From: Shewanella gaetbuli
GTDB taxonomy: Bacteria > Pseudomonadota > Gammaproteobacteria > Enterobacterales > Shewanellaceae
Direction: 5' to 3'
DNA length: 64,000 nucleotides
Assembly: GCF_023284065.1 (NCBI RefSeq)
Contig: NZ_JAKIKP010000002.1
Location: 372,001-436,000 of the forward strand
Under the pieces are notes generated by a model. That model saw nothing but the letters and a program-made list of their open reading frames with translations, had not been told where the DNA came from and ran no database searches. Position numbers and translations under genes: made by a program. Shown here piece after piece: positions 18,931 through 28,722 of this stretch (position 1 is its first letter; each line of letters starts with the position of its first letter).

Positions 18931-18976
18931 TTAGTGTCCCGTCGTTATTTCAGTTACCCAAACTTGGATGATATCT

Positions 18977-20812
18977 ATGGATCACACTCCGCAGTCGCAA
19001 CTTAAATTGTTGCTCGCTAAAGGTAAAGAGCAAGGTTACTTAACCTATGCAGAAGTGAACGACCACTTACCTGCAGACATGGTCGACTCAGACCAGATTG
19101 AAGATATTATCCAGATGATAAATGACATGGGTATCCGAGTGTTTGAAGAAGCACCCGATGCCGATGACATGATGATGTCGGAAGACAACACAGACGAAGA
19201 TGCTGCAGAAGAAGCAGCGGCAGCCTTAGCAACAGTAGAAAGCGAATTAGGTCGCACAACTGACCCAGTTCGTATGTATATGCGCGAAATGGGTACAGTA
19301 GAACTACTGACTCGTGAAGGCGAAATTGTAATTGCAAAACGCATTGAAGAAGGGATTAACACCGTTCAATCTTCAGTGAGTGAATACCCACAAGCAATCG
19401 CAATGATCTTAGAGCAATTCGACCAGTATGAAGCTGACGAAATTCGCTTGTCTGATATTATCTCTGGATTTGTAAACCCTGACGAAGACGATGTAGCACC
19501 AACAGCGACTCACGTTGGTTCTGAATTATCTGATGAAGATTTAGATGATGAAGACGACGAAGATGATGACGCTGATGACGAAGAAGAGGAAGGTAACAAA
19601 GGTCCTGATCCTGAAGAAGCAAAAGAGAAGTTTACTCAACTACGTGAAGCTTATGAAAAAAGCTTAGCGGTTATTGCTGACAAAGGTCGTGATCATCCTG
19701 AAGCTATTGGCTCTTTATTTGTCATTGGTGAACTCTTTAAAGAATTCCGCTTAGTTCCTAAGCAATTTGATCGCTTAGTCAAAAGCATGCGCAACATGAT
19801 GGATCGTGTTCGTGTTCAAGAAAGACTTATTCTTAAGCTTGTTGTAGAACAAGCTAAAATGCCAAAAAGAAACTTTGTTAAGGCATTCACAGGCAACGAA
19901 ACTAGCCTAGAATGGTTTAACACAGAAGTCAGCAGCAGCAAGCCATACGCTGAAGGCTTACGCATGGTTGAAGAAGATGTGCTTCGTTGTATTGGCAAAT
20001 TGGCCTCTATTGAAGAAGAAACAGACTTGACCATTGCAGGCATTAAAGACATCAACCGTCGTATGTCTATCGGTGAAGCGAAAGCTCGCCGTGCGAAAAA
20101 AGAAATGGTTGAAGCTAACTTACGTCTAGTTATTTCGATTGCTAAAAAATACACCAACCGTGGCTTACAATTCTTGGATCTCATTCAAGAAGGTAACATC
20201 GGCTTGATGAAAGCAGTAGATAAATTCGAATACCGTCGTGGTTATAAGTTCTCAACTTATGCAACCTGGTGGATCCGTCAGGCAATTACTCGTTCAATTG
20301 CTGACCAAGCCCGTACGATTCGTATTCCAGTACATATGATTGAAACTATCAACAAGTTGAATCGTATTTCTCGTCAAATGCTTCAAGAAATGGGCCGTGA
20401 GCCTTCTCCTGAAGAATTGGCAGAACGTATGATGATGCCTGAAGATAAAATTCGTAAGGTACTGAAAATTGCCAAAGAGCCAATCTCAATGGAAACCCCA
20501 ATCGGTGACGATGAAGATTCGCATTTAGGTGATTTTATCGAGGATACCACCCTCGAACTGCCTTTAGACTCTGCCACTAGCGAAAGTCTTAAAAACGCAA
20601 CTCATGAAGTATTAGCAGGCTTAACCGCCCGTGAAGCAAAAGTACTTCGTATGCGTTTTGGTATTGATATGAATACCGACCACACGTTAGAAGAAGTAGG
20701 TAAACAGTTTGACGTAACCCGTGAGCGTATTCGTCAGATTGAAGCAAAAGCATTACGCAAGCTTCGCCACCCTTCTCGTTCAGAGATCTTAAAATCGTTC
20801 TTAGACGAATAA
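18977..20812 (+). CDS. rpoD: RNA polymerase sigma-70 factor RpoD
   Basis: The primary sigma factor. I use the ATG at 18977 ([13 protein letters not shown]), which aligns with the E. coli start and has GGA 8 bases upstream, giving 611 residues. Region 1.1 is followed by [20 protein letters not shown] (region 1.2). The non-conserved region contains an acidic run ([16 protein letters not shown], about residues 190-205). Region 2 includes [15 protein letters not shown] (2.3-2.4), and region 4.2 ends with the helix-turn-helix [18 protein letters not shown] strong terminator follows. Confidence 0.99.
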   Translation: MDHTPQSQLKLLLAKGKEQGYLTYAEVNDHLPADMVDSDQIEDIIQMINDMGIRVFEEAPDADDMMMSEDNTDEDAAEEAAAALATVESELGRTTDPVRMYMREMGTVELLTREGEIVIAKRIEEGINTVQSSVSEYPQAIAMILEQFDQYEADEIRLSDIISGFVNPDEDDVAPTATHVGSELSDEDLDDEDDEDDDADDEEEEGNKGPDPEEAKEKFTQLREAYEKSLAVIADKGRDHPEAIGSLFVIGELFKEFRLVPKQFDRLVKSMRNMMDRVRVQERLILKLVVEQAKMPKRNFVKAFTGNETSLEWFNTEVSSSKPYAEGLRMVEEDVLRCIGKLASIEEETDLTIAGIKDINRRMSIGEAKARRAKKEMVEANLRLVISIAKKYTNRGLQFLDLIQEGNIGLMKAVDKFEYRRGYKFSTYATWWIRQAITRSIADQARTIRIPVHMIETINKLNRISRQMLQEMGREPSPEELAERMMMPEDKIRKVLKIAKEPISMETPIGDDEDSHLGDFIEDTTLELPLDSATSESLKNATHEVLAGLTAREAKVLRMRFGIDMNTDHTLEEVGKQFDVTRERIRQIEAKALRKLRHPSRSEILKSFLDE

Positions 20813-20853
20813 GATTGATTGGTAGTTAGTAATATTCTTGCTGACCACAACAC

Positions 20854-20880
20854 AAAAAACCTGCTGATGCAGGTTTTTTT
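20854..20880 (+). terminator. Intrinsic terminator of rpoD
   Basis: AAAAAACCTGC pairs with GCAGGTTTTTT around a TGAT loop, 41 bases after the rpoD stop. Confidence 0.92.
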
Positions 20881-20954
20881 ATGGCTTTAAATTACTAATT
20901 TGATTAACAGATAACCAAATAAATAAATATCCGCTAAATCATTGAAAAACACGG

Positions 20955-20983
20955 GTGACAAGCCAGAATAAACTTCGTATAAT
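20955..20983 (+). promoter_or_regulatory. Promoter of the tRNA gene
   Basis: GTGACA (-35) and a perfect TATAAT (-10) with a 17-base spacer, followed by a C-rich discriminator (TCTCCCCGC). The GC-rich discriminator is typical of stable-RNA promoters under stringent control. Confidence 0.75.
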
Positions 20984-21019
20984 TCTCCCCGCTTTCGATA
21001 GTGACGACTATCTTAAGTC

Positions 21020-21096
21020 GGCCCCTTAGCTCAGTTGGTTAGAGCATACGACTCATAATCGTCAGGTCCCCAGTTCGAGTCTGGGAGGGGCCACCA
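21020..21096 (+). tRNA. tRNA-Ile2 (CAU anticodon, lysidine type)
   Basis: A 77-base cloverleaf with encoded CCA. The acceptor stem is GGCCCCT/AGGGGCC, the D arm AGCTCAGTTGGTTAGAGC, the anticodon loop CTCATAA (anticodon CAT) and the T arm CCCCAGTTCGAGTCTGGG. The GGCCCCTTAGCTCAG acceptor/D region and the GACTCATAATCG anticodon arm match E. coli tRNA-Ile2 (ileX) and differ from elongator tRNA-Met (GGCTACG...). It should therefore be modified by TilS and read AUA. Automatic tools often call it tRNA-Met. Confidence 0.88.
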
Positions 21097-21104
21097 ATTT
21101 TGAT

Positions 21105-21135
21105 AAGCCGCTTAAAGAAATTTAAGCGGCTTTTT
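21105..21135 (+). terminator. Intrinsic terminator of the tRNA gene
   Basis: AAGCCGCTTAAA pairs with TTTAAGCGGCTT around a GAAA loop and is followed by T's, beginning eight bases after the tRNA CCA end. Confidence 0.9.
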
Positions 21136-21251
21136 CATGTCTGTCGTTCTGTGTAGCGAATAAGTAGCAGATTATTACTCAATTAAATATCCTCTATGCA
21201 TTAATCATAACATCCTCTAATTAGGTGGCCAAAATCACCGTACCACTACAC

Positions 21252-21283
21252 AAAAAAATCCCCACTTGTGTGGGGATTTTATT
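21252..21283. terminator. Bidirectional terminator, mainly for the giant lipoprotein gene
   Basis: AAAATCCCCAC pairs with GTGGGGATTTT around a TTGT loop. On the minus strand it is followed by seven T's, 24 bases past the stop of the 2102-codon gene. It also insulates that gene from the tRNA unit. Confidence 0.88.
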
Positions 21284-21306
21284 ATCTTCAACTGATTAGC
21301 TATTGT

Positions 21307-24300
21307 TTATGGGTTAATTGGCTCAATACACATATAACCTTTATCTGTTCCCATCAGCTCCGAGGCTCCAATCCACGCAGAAGCATAATTAGGAATGAAT
21401 GTAATTATAAGCCTTTGATCTGCATAGCCACCAGGTCTGTCGTTAGTGATGTATTTATCATGAGGTAACTCATTCAGTAAGTTATTAGCCACCAAATAGT
21501 CCCGTAATACAATATAGTCAGCTCTAAGTGCTAGCGTGGCACCCATGCGCAGGCATTTTGCCTCTAATGAATATAAATCGCTATTTTCACTGACGGTATC
21601 AGAATGCATTACCGAGTAACGATATCCACCAGTTTCATACGTTAATTCAACCAGATTAGGAATGATATCAAGAACATCATATTTTACCGTTGAGACATAT
21701 TCTCCAGAATTATCCCATGCCCGTATATAAATCGGTGAGTAAGGTAGAGTATTAAATTTAATCGACAATTGATTTAACTTATTAGAGCCTTTAATGACAT
21801 CAAAGTCTAATGGGTCGTTGGTTAAGTCATTATCATGCACAATTTGTACATTCAAATCTGCATTATAGTCTCCCTCTTTGACAAAAGATAAATGCACTGT
21901 TTTTTCTGCTTTTTCAAACTCGGCATCAATTACAATTTCAGGCACTCTAAAATGCGGAGATTGATAATAATCAACCCCTCTAGAAGGCATATATATATCA
22001 CTTAAATAGTCTGACCACCCATATGTCATACCGCTGGAGTGACCGTATCCATTACCATGTGCGAACTCATGATAGAGCGTTTTAATTGGCACTGGGCGAT
22101 ATTTAGATAGGCTATCATTAACGTACTCATGATAAATACTGCCCCAACCACCACTGCTAGCATAATAGTCAGTTAATCTAGCTCTAGCTCCACCGCCTAC
22201 GCCTTCAGCTGCATAAAAATCACGCATAACTGCAGTTCGCAAAGCGTGCCCTTCAAGACCTATTGTAAGTAACTGACGATACCAATATGGTATTTCAAGA
22301 TTAGTAGTCCCTTGTGTAATCAAGTCATTTTCGTATGTGGCACATTCTGTATAGCTATTATTAATTAAACACTCAGTTGCAAATAAGGATTTCATTTCTT
22401 CCATATAATCAACTTGATTTGAAAAATCATGTATGTAGCTTAGTGTTCTTTCAAATGTCGTTCTTTCAGCACCTATATTAGGTGATGTATAACATGCGTC
22501 TACCCCATCACAGCTGTATGACCAGTTCTCTAGCCTTACTACAGGTAGATAAAGTAGTTTTTGGTTATAATCTACGACCTTTTCAATACTTATCAGTCCA
22601 GGTATCGTAAGGTTTGCAGAAGTATACGGATCAATGACCGGTGAGAAGATAAGCTTTGTCGGCGTATCCTCACCATTGATATACACGATTAATGACTCTA
22701 TTGGAGTGAATGTACCATTGGCTAATGTAATCACACCATTTTGCAACTCAAGGGTATAGTCGTTGTAAGCAACATACTCTGTAAAGGGCATGGTTTGAGT
22801 TGATTGAACGTTAGCGGTAACCTCACTCAATACAGGGGTAGTATATTCTGCTTGAAGTTCAATAAACTTATTACCCTGATAATTAGTCCTTATTAAGCTT
22901 GATAATTCCCCCATATCCTGGGTGGTCACATCATCATCACTTACCGTAACAGTAAAGCTATAGTCACCAAAGTCCCCCGTTGTCATTGTGCCGGTTATTT
23001 CACCTGTTGCGCTGTCGATGGTCATCCACTGTGGCGCACCGACTAATGCGTAAGTGAGTGTGTCGTTGTCGACATCTGATGCCATAACTTGATGACTAAA
23101 CGGCTGCCCTACTTCAACAATCATTTCAATAACAGCGTCAATAGTAGGTGCAGAGTTAGGGTTAACTCCAACATAACGGCCCACACTTTCAACGATGTCT
23201 GTACCATCTGAAATCAACACTTTAAAGGCATAGGATCCAACGTCAGCTTTAACTAAGTAGCCTGATATCTCGCCTGTTGTGGCATCAACATTCATCCATA
23301 AAGGCGCATTGACTAGCTCATAGCTAAGGCTATCGCCGTCTACATCACTGGCCAAAATTTGATAACTAAAATTACTGCCGCTGAATGATGTGAAATCAAC
23401 TACTGCATCAAATACTGGGGCGTTGTTAGCGGGAGGAGGAGTCGGTGCGGCGCAGCAATCGCTGAACACTGGTGTGCTTTCATAAAACTCATCATCAAGC
23501 CCACTGCTGTCACCCCCATCTGCTGGGTTGCCCCAAGTAATAATTTCGCCGTTATCTAAAATTGCCGCAAAAGCTGTACTACCGGCAAAAACGCCTTCAA
23601 CATCAATCAATTCATTTGAAATGGCGCTACTATCACCACCGGACACTAATTGCCCCCAAGTAATCACGGTGCCATCCGCTTTGATTGCTGCAAACGCGTA
23701 GGCATTTCCGATAATAGTGACAATGTCTGTCAGTAATGATTGCACTGAACTGCTATCACCACCGTAGCGAGCATCCCCCCAAGTGATGACAGTGCCATCA
23801 GATTTAAGCGCTGCAAAGGCACTTTGGGTCGCTGCAATACTAATAATGTCAGCAGTGTTGATATTATTGCTACTAATAGTATTTGAGGTCGTCACCCTAT
23901 TAAGCGAACGAACAACCGGAGCACTATTATTTACCGTAACCGTGCCGCCTTGAGTGGTATCGCCCCAAACGACAGTGTTACCGTCAGATTTTAATGCGGC
24001 AAAAGCATAATCATTACCCGTAATTGATTTCACATTAGTTAACTGAGCCTGTACCGCACTACTATCACCACCTCGTGCCGTGTCACCCCAAGTCACCACC
24101 GTACCATCACCTTTTAATGCGGCAAATGCGGTGCTAGTTGAGGCCACTGATTTAACATTAACTAATTGCGCCTGTACCGAAGTGCTCTCTCCTCCGTTAG
24201 CCGTATCGCCCCAAGTAACCACTGTGCCATCTGATTTGAGCGCGGCAAAAGCAGAATCTGTTGCAGTAATAGCCGTAATATTGGTTAATTGCGCAGCTAC

Positions 24301-27300
24301 TGCAGATGAGTCAGCACCGTTCAGTGTATTTCCCCAAGTCACTACCGAACCATCGGTTTTTAGTGCCGAGAATGCCGCAGCCGAACCCACCACTTTAACC
24401 ACATTAACTAATTGGGCCTGCACATAAGCGCTGTCAGCACCGGCAGTGTTATCACCCCAAGTAACCACGCTACCGTCGACTCTACGTGCGGCAAAAGCGC
24501 TATCAGTATTGGTGATTTCTTTAACATTAACCAGCGCATGTGCAACTGCAGAGCTATCTCCACCATATGCACTGTCACCCCAAGTCACGGTTGTACCATC
24601 TGATTTTAGTGCGGCAAAGGCTTTGGTATTACCGGTAATATTGGTGATATACACAGGTTGAATGACGGATTTAGCCTGCACAAATTTACAGGCATTCCCA
24701 TTCGAAATACCAGTGTTTTGCGCTGTACAATATTGGTTTTTAACCGTCACTAACACACCAATTTCATTGGATTTATCATTACCGGTTAACTGGTATGTAT
24801 TGCTATTCGTACCAACAGGCACACTGGACACTTCAAATTGATAGTCAGTGCGGTTGTTATCACAGTCACTACACGTCACTGTTGCCGTTGCCGTTCCTGA
24901 AAAGTAACTCAGTTTAAGGTCAGTAATCACTGGGGCTGCTGGTTCATTCAACGTGATCGTAATTTGGGCTTGAGCAAAGTGCCCCTCATTATCGGTAATT
25001 TCGTAAAAGAAAGTATCAGTGCCAAAACTGGTATTATTTGAGGTGTATACCAAAGTTAAGTCGGTCGTGCTGGCTACGGTTGTCCCCAATGTTGAGCCGT
25101 AGACTTTACTAATGAAAATATCTCGTCCACTGCTATTCGCAACATAGGAGCTTAAATCAATTGTTAATGGCGCAGCATCCATATCCATTGCCGTCGTCAT
25201 CACATCATTGGCGGTCAACATGCCTTGAGACGCTGACACAATACTGATGACATTACTGGCTGATTTATGCCCATCACTCACCGTATAGTTTATGGCTTCT
25301 GTGCGCTCTTCTCCGTTAGGAGTATAAGTCAATATAAAACCATTTTGACTTAGCGTGGCAGGCACAGCAACTGTGCCTAAGGAGGTTAAGCTCAATGCAT
25401 CGCCATCAGCATCAGCTATAGCTGAGGTCAAGTCGATGGTAAGGCTTGGAGTTGTTGTATCAAATGGATCAATAGTTTGCGAAATCGCCATTGCCGTCGG
25501 AGCAGCATTAACTAAATTAATAATAATTTCATTATGAGCAACTCCCCCTTTACCATCTTCAACCACATAAACTATTTTATCTTGATCTAATAGTTGAGAC
25601 ATGGTGTATTTGATCGTCATTGCTGAATAGATAACCGAAGGGTTTTGGCTGCTGTAGACTTGAGTTAATTGTAAACTGTCACCGTCAATATCACTGACTA
25701 ACGAACTGACATCAATCATTTGCTCAGGCTGAGCTGTAACGGTTTTCATCGAAAGATCAACGGTTAAAGCGTTTGCTACCGGATGATTATTTTGCACCGC
25801 TGTGCTGGAAACAATAAAGGTAATTTTACCAATGGCACTGCCACCCTGCCCGTCAGTCACTCGATAAACCACATCATCCACACCATAAAAACCGTTAGGC
25901 ACATACTGAATCACTTTACCTGAAAGTGTTGCGCGGGAATGACCAAATAAACTCACTGAAAGTGGGTCACTGTCGGCGTCTGTAATCAAGTTTAATGCGC
26001 TTAGATCAACAGAAACCTTAGTTTGGTCATCAGTTGCTTGCACATAATCTTTTGCAGTTGGCGCATTATTGGGGCTTGTTGGATCAATTGAATCAACAAT
26101 AATTAACCCTGCATTAAAAGCGCCACGGCTATCTTCAACAACATAAACTGCACTGCTGGCGCCTATGTAACCCGCCGGCGTATAAGTGACCGTATTATTG
26201 GCTAATGTAAACTTGTCGCCATCTTGCACAAGTTTATTGACGGCAACCGTATCGCCATCGGCATCTGATATTTGCCCAGATAAATCGACAGAAATAGCCG
26301 TTTGATTATCGGTTGTTAACGTCACCGTTTTGGCTTCTGGCGCAATATTATTAGTGTCATTAATAATAACGGTTATTGCCCCTTGATAGGCTTTTTCGTT
26401 TGATGTGACGGTATAATCTATTTGCTCAATACCTGGGGTTAGCGCAGTAATATTAATGGTTGGAGAAACAATGGAATCAACCGCGACATTTGAGCCTTGT
26501 GATGCCGCTTGAGTTAATGCCCAGTCATCATCAGCTGTAATAGCAGAAGAAATATCAAAAGAAGCGGTATCACCCACTAAGACATTAAAGATCAGTGGAC
26601 TCACACTTAAACTACTTTCTACACTAGTGAGATTTTCGGTAACATTAATATGAATTTTAGCTTGATCTACGCCGCCAGATTCATTTGACACTACATAAAC
26701 AAACTCATCGCTACCAATAAAATTACCAGGCTGATAAATAATGCTGTTATCAGTAATTTTTGCGCGGTTTGACGCTCCCACAAGTCTATTAAGTGAAACG
26801 CCGTTAACACTACTGACTAAATCACTTAATTGATACGTCACCGTTTCACCTTGGTGTAAAGATGTACTGTGTTCTATTGCATTAATTGACGTGCCAGCTT
26901 GAGTGGTGGTGTTCGATACTACTGATATTTGCCCAATAGCAATATTACCATCTTGATCTTTAATGCCATAGATTGCAGTTTCATATCCTTGGTAACCAAT
27001 AGGGCTATAAGTGACTTTCATGCCTTGTTGGTCAAAGCGGTCATCATTTTGATTAAATGAAATTAATTCTAAATTTTTATTGTCTGGGTTATCGATATAA
27101 TCTGTTAAATCGACAGTGCGGGTTTCGGAGGCTAATAGCTTAATTGTCGCTAACTTAGTGGTCACAGGCGCAGGGTTATTTGGGTCTTGAATCGCCACTA
27201 ATAATGTCGAGGTTAATGTGTCACTTCCATGGGTTACCTGCCAATTAATTGTAGCAAGTCCAGTATATGCACCAGTAAAAGTAATTGTGCTGTTGTCAAA

Positions 27301-27615
27301 TGAGATATTACTGGTTAATCCGCTATTGTCTGTAACTGAAGATAGCTCCCATGCTTCACTAGGATTAACATAATTAGAGACATCTAAAGTAATGGTTTGA
27401 GTTTTATTAATTTTGGCAGTAAATGGTAATAAAATAACCGGTTCGATAGTGAGTTCTTCATCTGGTTCAGGAGCCGGTTCAGGCGTGGGTTCTGGAGCAG
27501 GTACGGGTTCAGGTGCTACATCAGTATTAATTCTAGAAGGGCCACTATCACAAGCTGTCAGGAAAAAAACAACTAAGGTAAAATAAATCAGCTTAATTAA
27601 CACATTCTTTTGCAT
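21307..27615 (-). CDS. Giant surface lipoprotein: cadherin/Ig-like modules, nine RCC1-like repeats, C-terminal metzincin-type protease
   Basis: A 2102-residue predicted lipoprotein. The signal peptide ends in lipobox LTAC (Cys22), and a Pro/Glu-rich linker runs to about residue 55. Residues about 60-930 are repeated beta-sandwich modules with cadherin/tandem-95-like signatures (DADGD, DGQGG). Nine RCC1-like repeats occupy about 993-1380, each with an AFAALKSDGTVVTWGD-type core. Eight repeats are 41 residues or close to it, while the sixth has 21 extra residues. Two putative-Ig (He_PIG-like) modules follow at about 1395-1570. The C-terminal part holds HEFAHGNGYGH at 1849-1859, the zinc-binding metzincin motif, with a nearby Met (SGMTYGW) that could form the Met-turn, then a beta-rich tail. 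Spacing resembles M66 (StcE/TagA) proteases. It has its own terminator. Substrate and true export route are unknown. Confidence 0.85.
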   Translation of the reverse strand: MQKNVLIKLIYFTLVVFFLTACDSGPSRINTDVAPEPVPAPEPTPEPAPEPDEELTIEPVILLPFTAKINKTQTITLDVSNYVNPSEAWELSSVTDNSGLTSNISFDNSTITFTGAYTGLATINWQVTHGSDTLTSTLLVAIQDPNNPAPVTTKLATIKLLASETRTVDLTDYIDNPDNKNLELISFNQNDDRFDQQGMKVTYSPIGYQGYETAIYGIKDQDGNIAIGQISVVSNTTTQAGTSINAIEHSTSLHQGETVTYQLSDLVSSVNGVSLNRLVGASNRAKITDNSIIYQPGNFIGSDEFVYVVSNESGGVDQAKIHINVTENLTSVESSLSVSPLIFNVLVGDTASFDISSAITADDDWALTQAASQGSNVAVDSIVSPTINITALTPGIEQIDYTVTSNEKAYQGAITVIINDTNNIAPEAKTVTLTTDNQTAISVDLSGQISDADGDTVAVNKLVQDGDKFTLANNTVTYTPAGYIGASSAVYVVEDSRGAFNAGLIIVDSIDPTSPNNAPTAKDYVQATDDQTKVSVDLSALNLITDADSDPLSVSLFGHSRATLSGKVIQYVPNGFYGVDDVVYRVTDGQGGSAIGKITFIVSSTAVQNNHPVANALTVDLSMKTVTAQPEQMIDVSSLVSDIDGDSLQLTQVYSSQNPSVIYSAMTIKYTMSQLLDQDKIVYVVEDGKGGVAHNEIIINLVNAAPTAMAISQTIDPFDTTTPSLTIDLTSAIADADGDALSLTSLGTVAVPATLSQNGFILTYTPNGEERTEAINYTVSDGHKSASNVISIVSASQGMLTANDVMTTAMDMDAAPLTIDLSSYVANSSGRDIFISKVYGSTLGTTVASTTDLTLVYTSNNTSFGTDTFFYEITDNEGHFAQAQITITLNEPAAPVITDLKLSYFSGTATATVTCSDCDNNRTDYQFEVSSVPVGTNSNTYQLTGNDKSNEIGVLVTVKNQYCTAQNTGISNGNACKFVQAKSVIQPVYITNITGNTKAFAALKSDGTTVTWGDSAYGGDSSAVAHALVNVKEITNTDSAFAARRVDGSVVTWGDNTAGADSAYVQAQLVNVVKVVGSAAAFSALKTDGSVVTWGNTLNGADSSAVAAQLTNITAITATDSAFAALKSDGTVVTWGDTANGGESTSVQAQLVNVKSVASTSTAFAALKGDGTVVTWGDTARGGDSSAVQAQLTNVKSITGNDYAFAALKSDGNTVVWGDTTQGGTVTVNNSAPVVRSLNRVTTSNTISSNNINTADIISIAATQSAFAALKSDGTVITWGDARYGGDSSSVQSLLTDIVTIIGNAYAFAAIKADGTVITWGQLVSGGDSSAISNELIDVEGVFAGSTAFAAILDNGEIITWGNPADGGDSSGLDDEFYESTPVFSDCCAAPTPPPANNAPVFDAVVDFTSFSGSNFSYQILASDVDGDSLSYELVNAPLWMNVDATTGEISGYLVKADVGSYAFKVLISDGTDIVESVGRYVGVNPNSAPTIDAVIEMIVEVGQPFSHQVMASDVDNDTLTYALVGAPQWMTIDSATGEITGTMTTGDFGDYSFTVTVSDDDVTTQDMGELSSLIRTNYQGNKFIELQAEYTTPVLSEVTANVQSTQTMPFTEYVAYNDYTLELQNGVITLANGTFTPIESLIVYINGEDTPTKLIFSPVIDPYTSANLTIPGLISIEKVVDYNQKLLYLPVVRLENWSYSCDGVDACYTSPNIGAERTTFERTLSYIHDFSNQVDYMEEMKSLFATECLINNSYTECATYENDLITQGTTNLEIPYWYRQLLTIGLEGHALRTAVMRDFYAAEGVGGGARARLTDYYASSGGWGSIYHEYVNDSLSKYRPVPIKTLYHEFAHGNGYGHSSGMTYGWSDYLSDIYMPSRGVDYYQSPHFRVPEIVIDAEFEKAEKTVHLSFVKEGDYNADLNVQIVHDNDLTNDPLDFDVIKGSNKLNQLSIKFNTLPYSPIYIRAWDNSGEYVSTVKYDVLDIIPNLVELTYETGGYRYSVMHSDTVSENSDLYSLEAKCLRMGATLALRADYIVLRDYLVANNLLNELPHDKYITNDRPGGYADQRLIITFIPNYASAWIGASELMGTDKGYMCIEPINP

Positions 27616-27828
27616 AGTCGTTTGCTCATATCAGATAATCCATTAACAGACACTAAGCATAGCTCATTATAGATCGAATTTTATGCACCTTTTTAATAAA
27701 TGATTATTTTATTGATATTTCTCAGTCAAAATGACTATTTAATAGAACATTTACAGCAGATTACTGCTTAGACTTTTCAAATATTTAAAACATTCATTCA
27801 TGATAGAACGACCAAAGCAAGTATAAAT

Positions 27829-28596
27829 CTACTCAGCAGCAAACTCTGAGGATATTTGATAGCGTTGTAAAATTTGTTGGTATTTACCCGAGGCCTTTAT
27901 TTGCTGTAACCCTGTATTGAGCAGTTGAGCCATCTTTTTGGCATCAGGGTATTTTCGAGAAATCATCACATGAAATGCGGCAATACTTTCAGGCTTTTCC
28001 AATACTGCAATTTTGTGGCTTTCTTCAGGGAAGTATTGCGTTAACAAAAGTTTGCCTGTTAATTCATCAATCACTGTAAAATCATTACGCTTGAGTAATA
28101 ACATGCCTAAGTTTTGTTGATCGGTACTGACTTTACTCACGGTTAAACCCGCCTTTTTAAATGCAGGTAAGTACCAATAGCCGAGTATTCCGCCCATTTG
28201 ATAACCTTGAAAATCTTCTAAGGTATGCCAAGTGAAGCCGTCTGGGAATTTCTCTGTGTTATAGAAAAACTTATTCACCGAATAAATAACCGGATCGGAA
28301 AAATCATAGTTTTGTTGACGCTGTTCATTTTTAAAATATGGCACCGCACCAAATGCTTTTCCCGATGCCACCATCATCTCGCCTCTTTTCCATGGGGCAA
28401 ATTCATACTCAACACTGACACCTTGGGTAGCAAAAGCCGTCTCAATTATGGCTAACACCACGCCTGAATCATGTGCATTTGATGAAGTATAAGGGGCATA
28501 ATCTGACGTCATTATACGTACCGACGTTGCGGCATTCAGTGGCAAACTAATGATACTAAGTAAACAATATATTCCCGGCGTGAGAATATGCTTCAT
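27829..28596 (-). CDS. Periplasmic solute-binding protein, SBP_bac_3 family
   Basis: A 255-residue secreted protein with a signal peptide of about 22 residues (cleavage near LNAA-TS). It shows a family-3 extracellular binding-protein fold: VRIMTSDYAPYTSS at the start, FAPWKRGEMMVASGKAFGAVPYF, DFSDPVIYSVNKFFY and a C-terminal LQQIKASGKYQQILQRY. Such proteins bind amino acids or similar small solutes. No permease or ATPase genes are adjacent, so it may be an orphan binding protein or the sensor-type variant common in Shewanella and Vibrio. Ligand unknown. The 213-base gap before the giant lipoprotein start shows no gene. Confidence 0.8.
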   Translation of the reverse strand: MKHILTPGIYCLLSIISLPLNAATSVRIMTSDYAPYTSSNAHDSGVVLAIIETAFATQGVSVEYEFAPWKRGEMMVASGKAFGAVPYFKNEQRQQNYDFSDPVIYSVNKFFYNTEKFPDGFTWHTLEDFQGYQMGGILGYWYLPAFKKAGLTVSKVSTDQQNLGMLLLKRNDFTVIDELTGKLLLTQYFPEESHKIAVLEKPESIAAFHVMISRKYPDAKKMAQLLNTGLQQIKASGKYQQILQRYQISSEFAAE

Positions 28597-28722
28597 TCTA
28601 GATCTCTTTATATGAAGGTTAGAATCTAACGTTAACTATAAATATAGTTCAAAAGAGTCATTTAGCATCAATATTAATCCAGTTTGCAGGTAATAATATC
28701 GTTTTTAATCAACCCAATAGCA

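Noticed and set aside
19540..19600. Acidic run in RpoD as an insertion or repeat expansion of special interest
   Set aside because: The non-conserved region between sigma regions 1.2 and 2.1 is acidic and variable in all gammaproteobacterial RpoD proteins.
24080..24661. Plus-strand ORFs opposite the RCC1-like repeats
   Set aside because: They mirror the 123-base period of the repeats on the other strand and have no coding features of their own.
20813..27615. tRNA-associated genomic island or prophage starting at the tRNA-Ile gene
   Set aside because: No integrase, no direct repeat of the tRNA 3' end, and terminators neatly separate the units. The giant gene may still be accessory, but integration at the tRNA is not supported.
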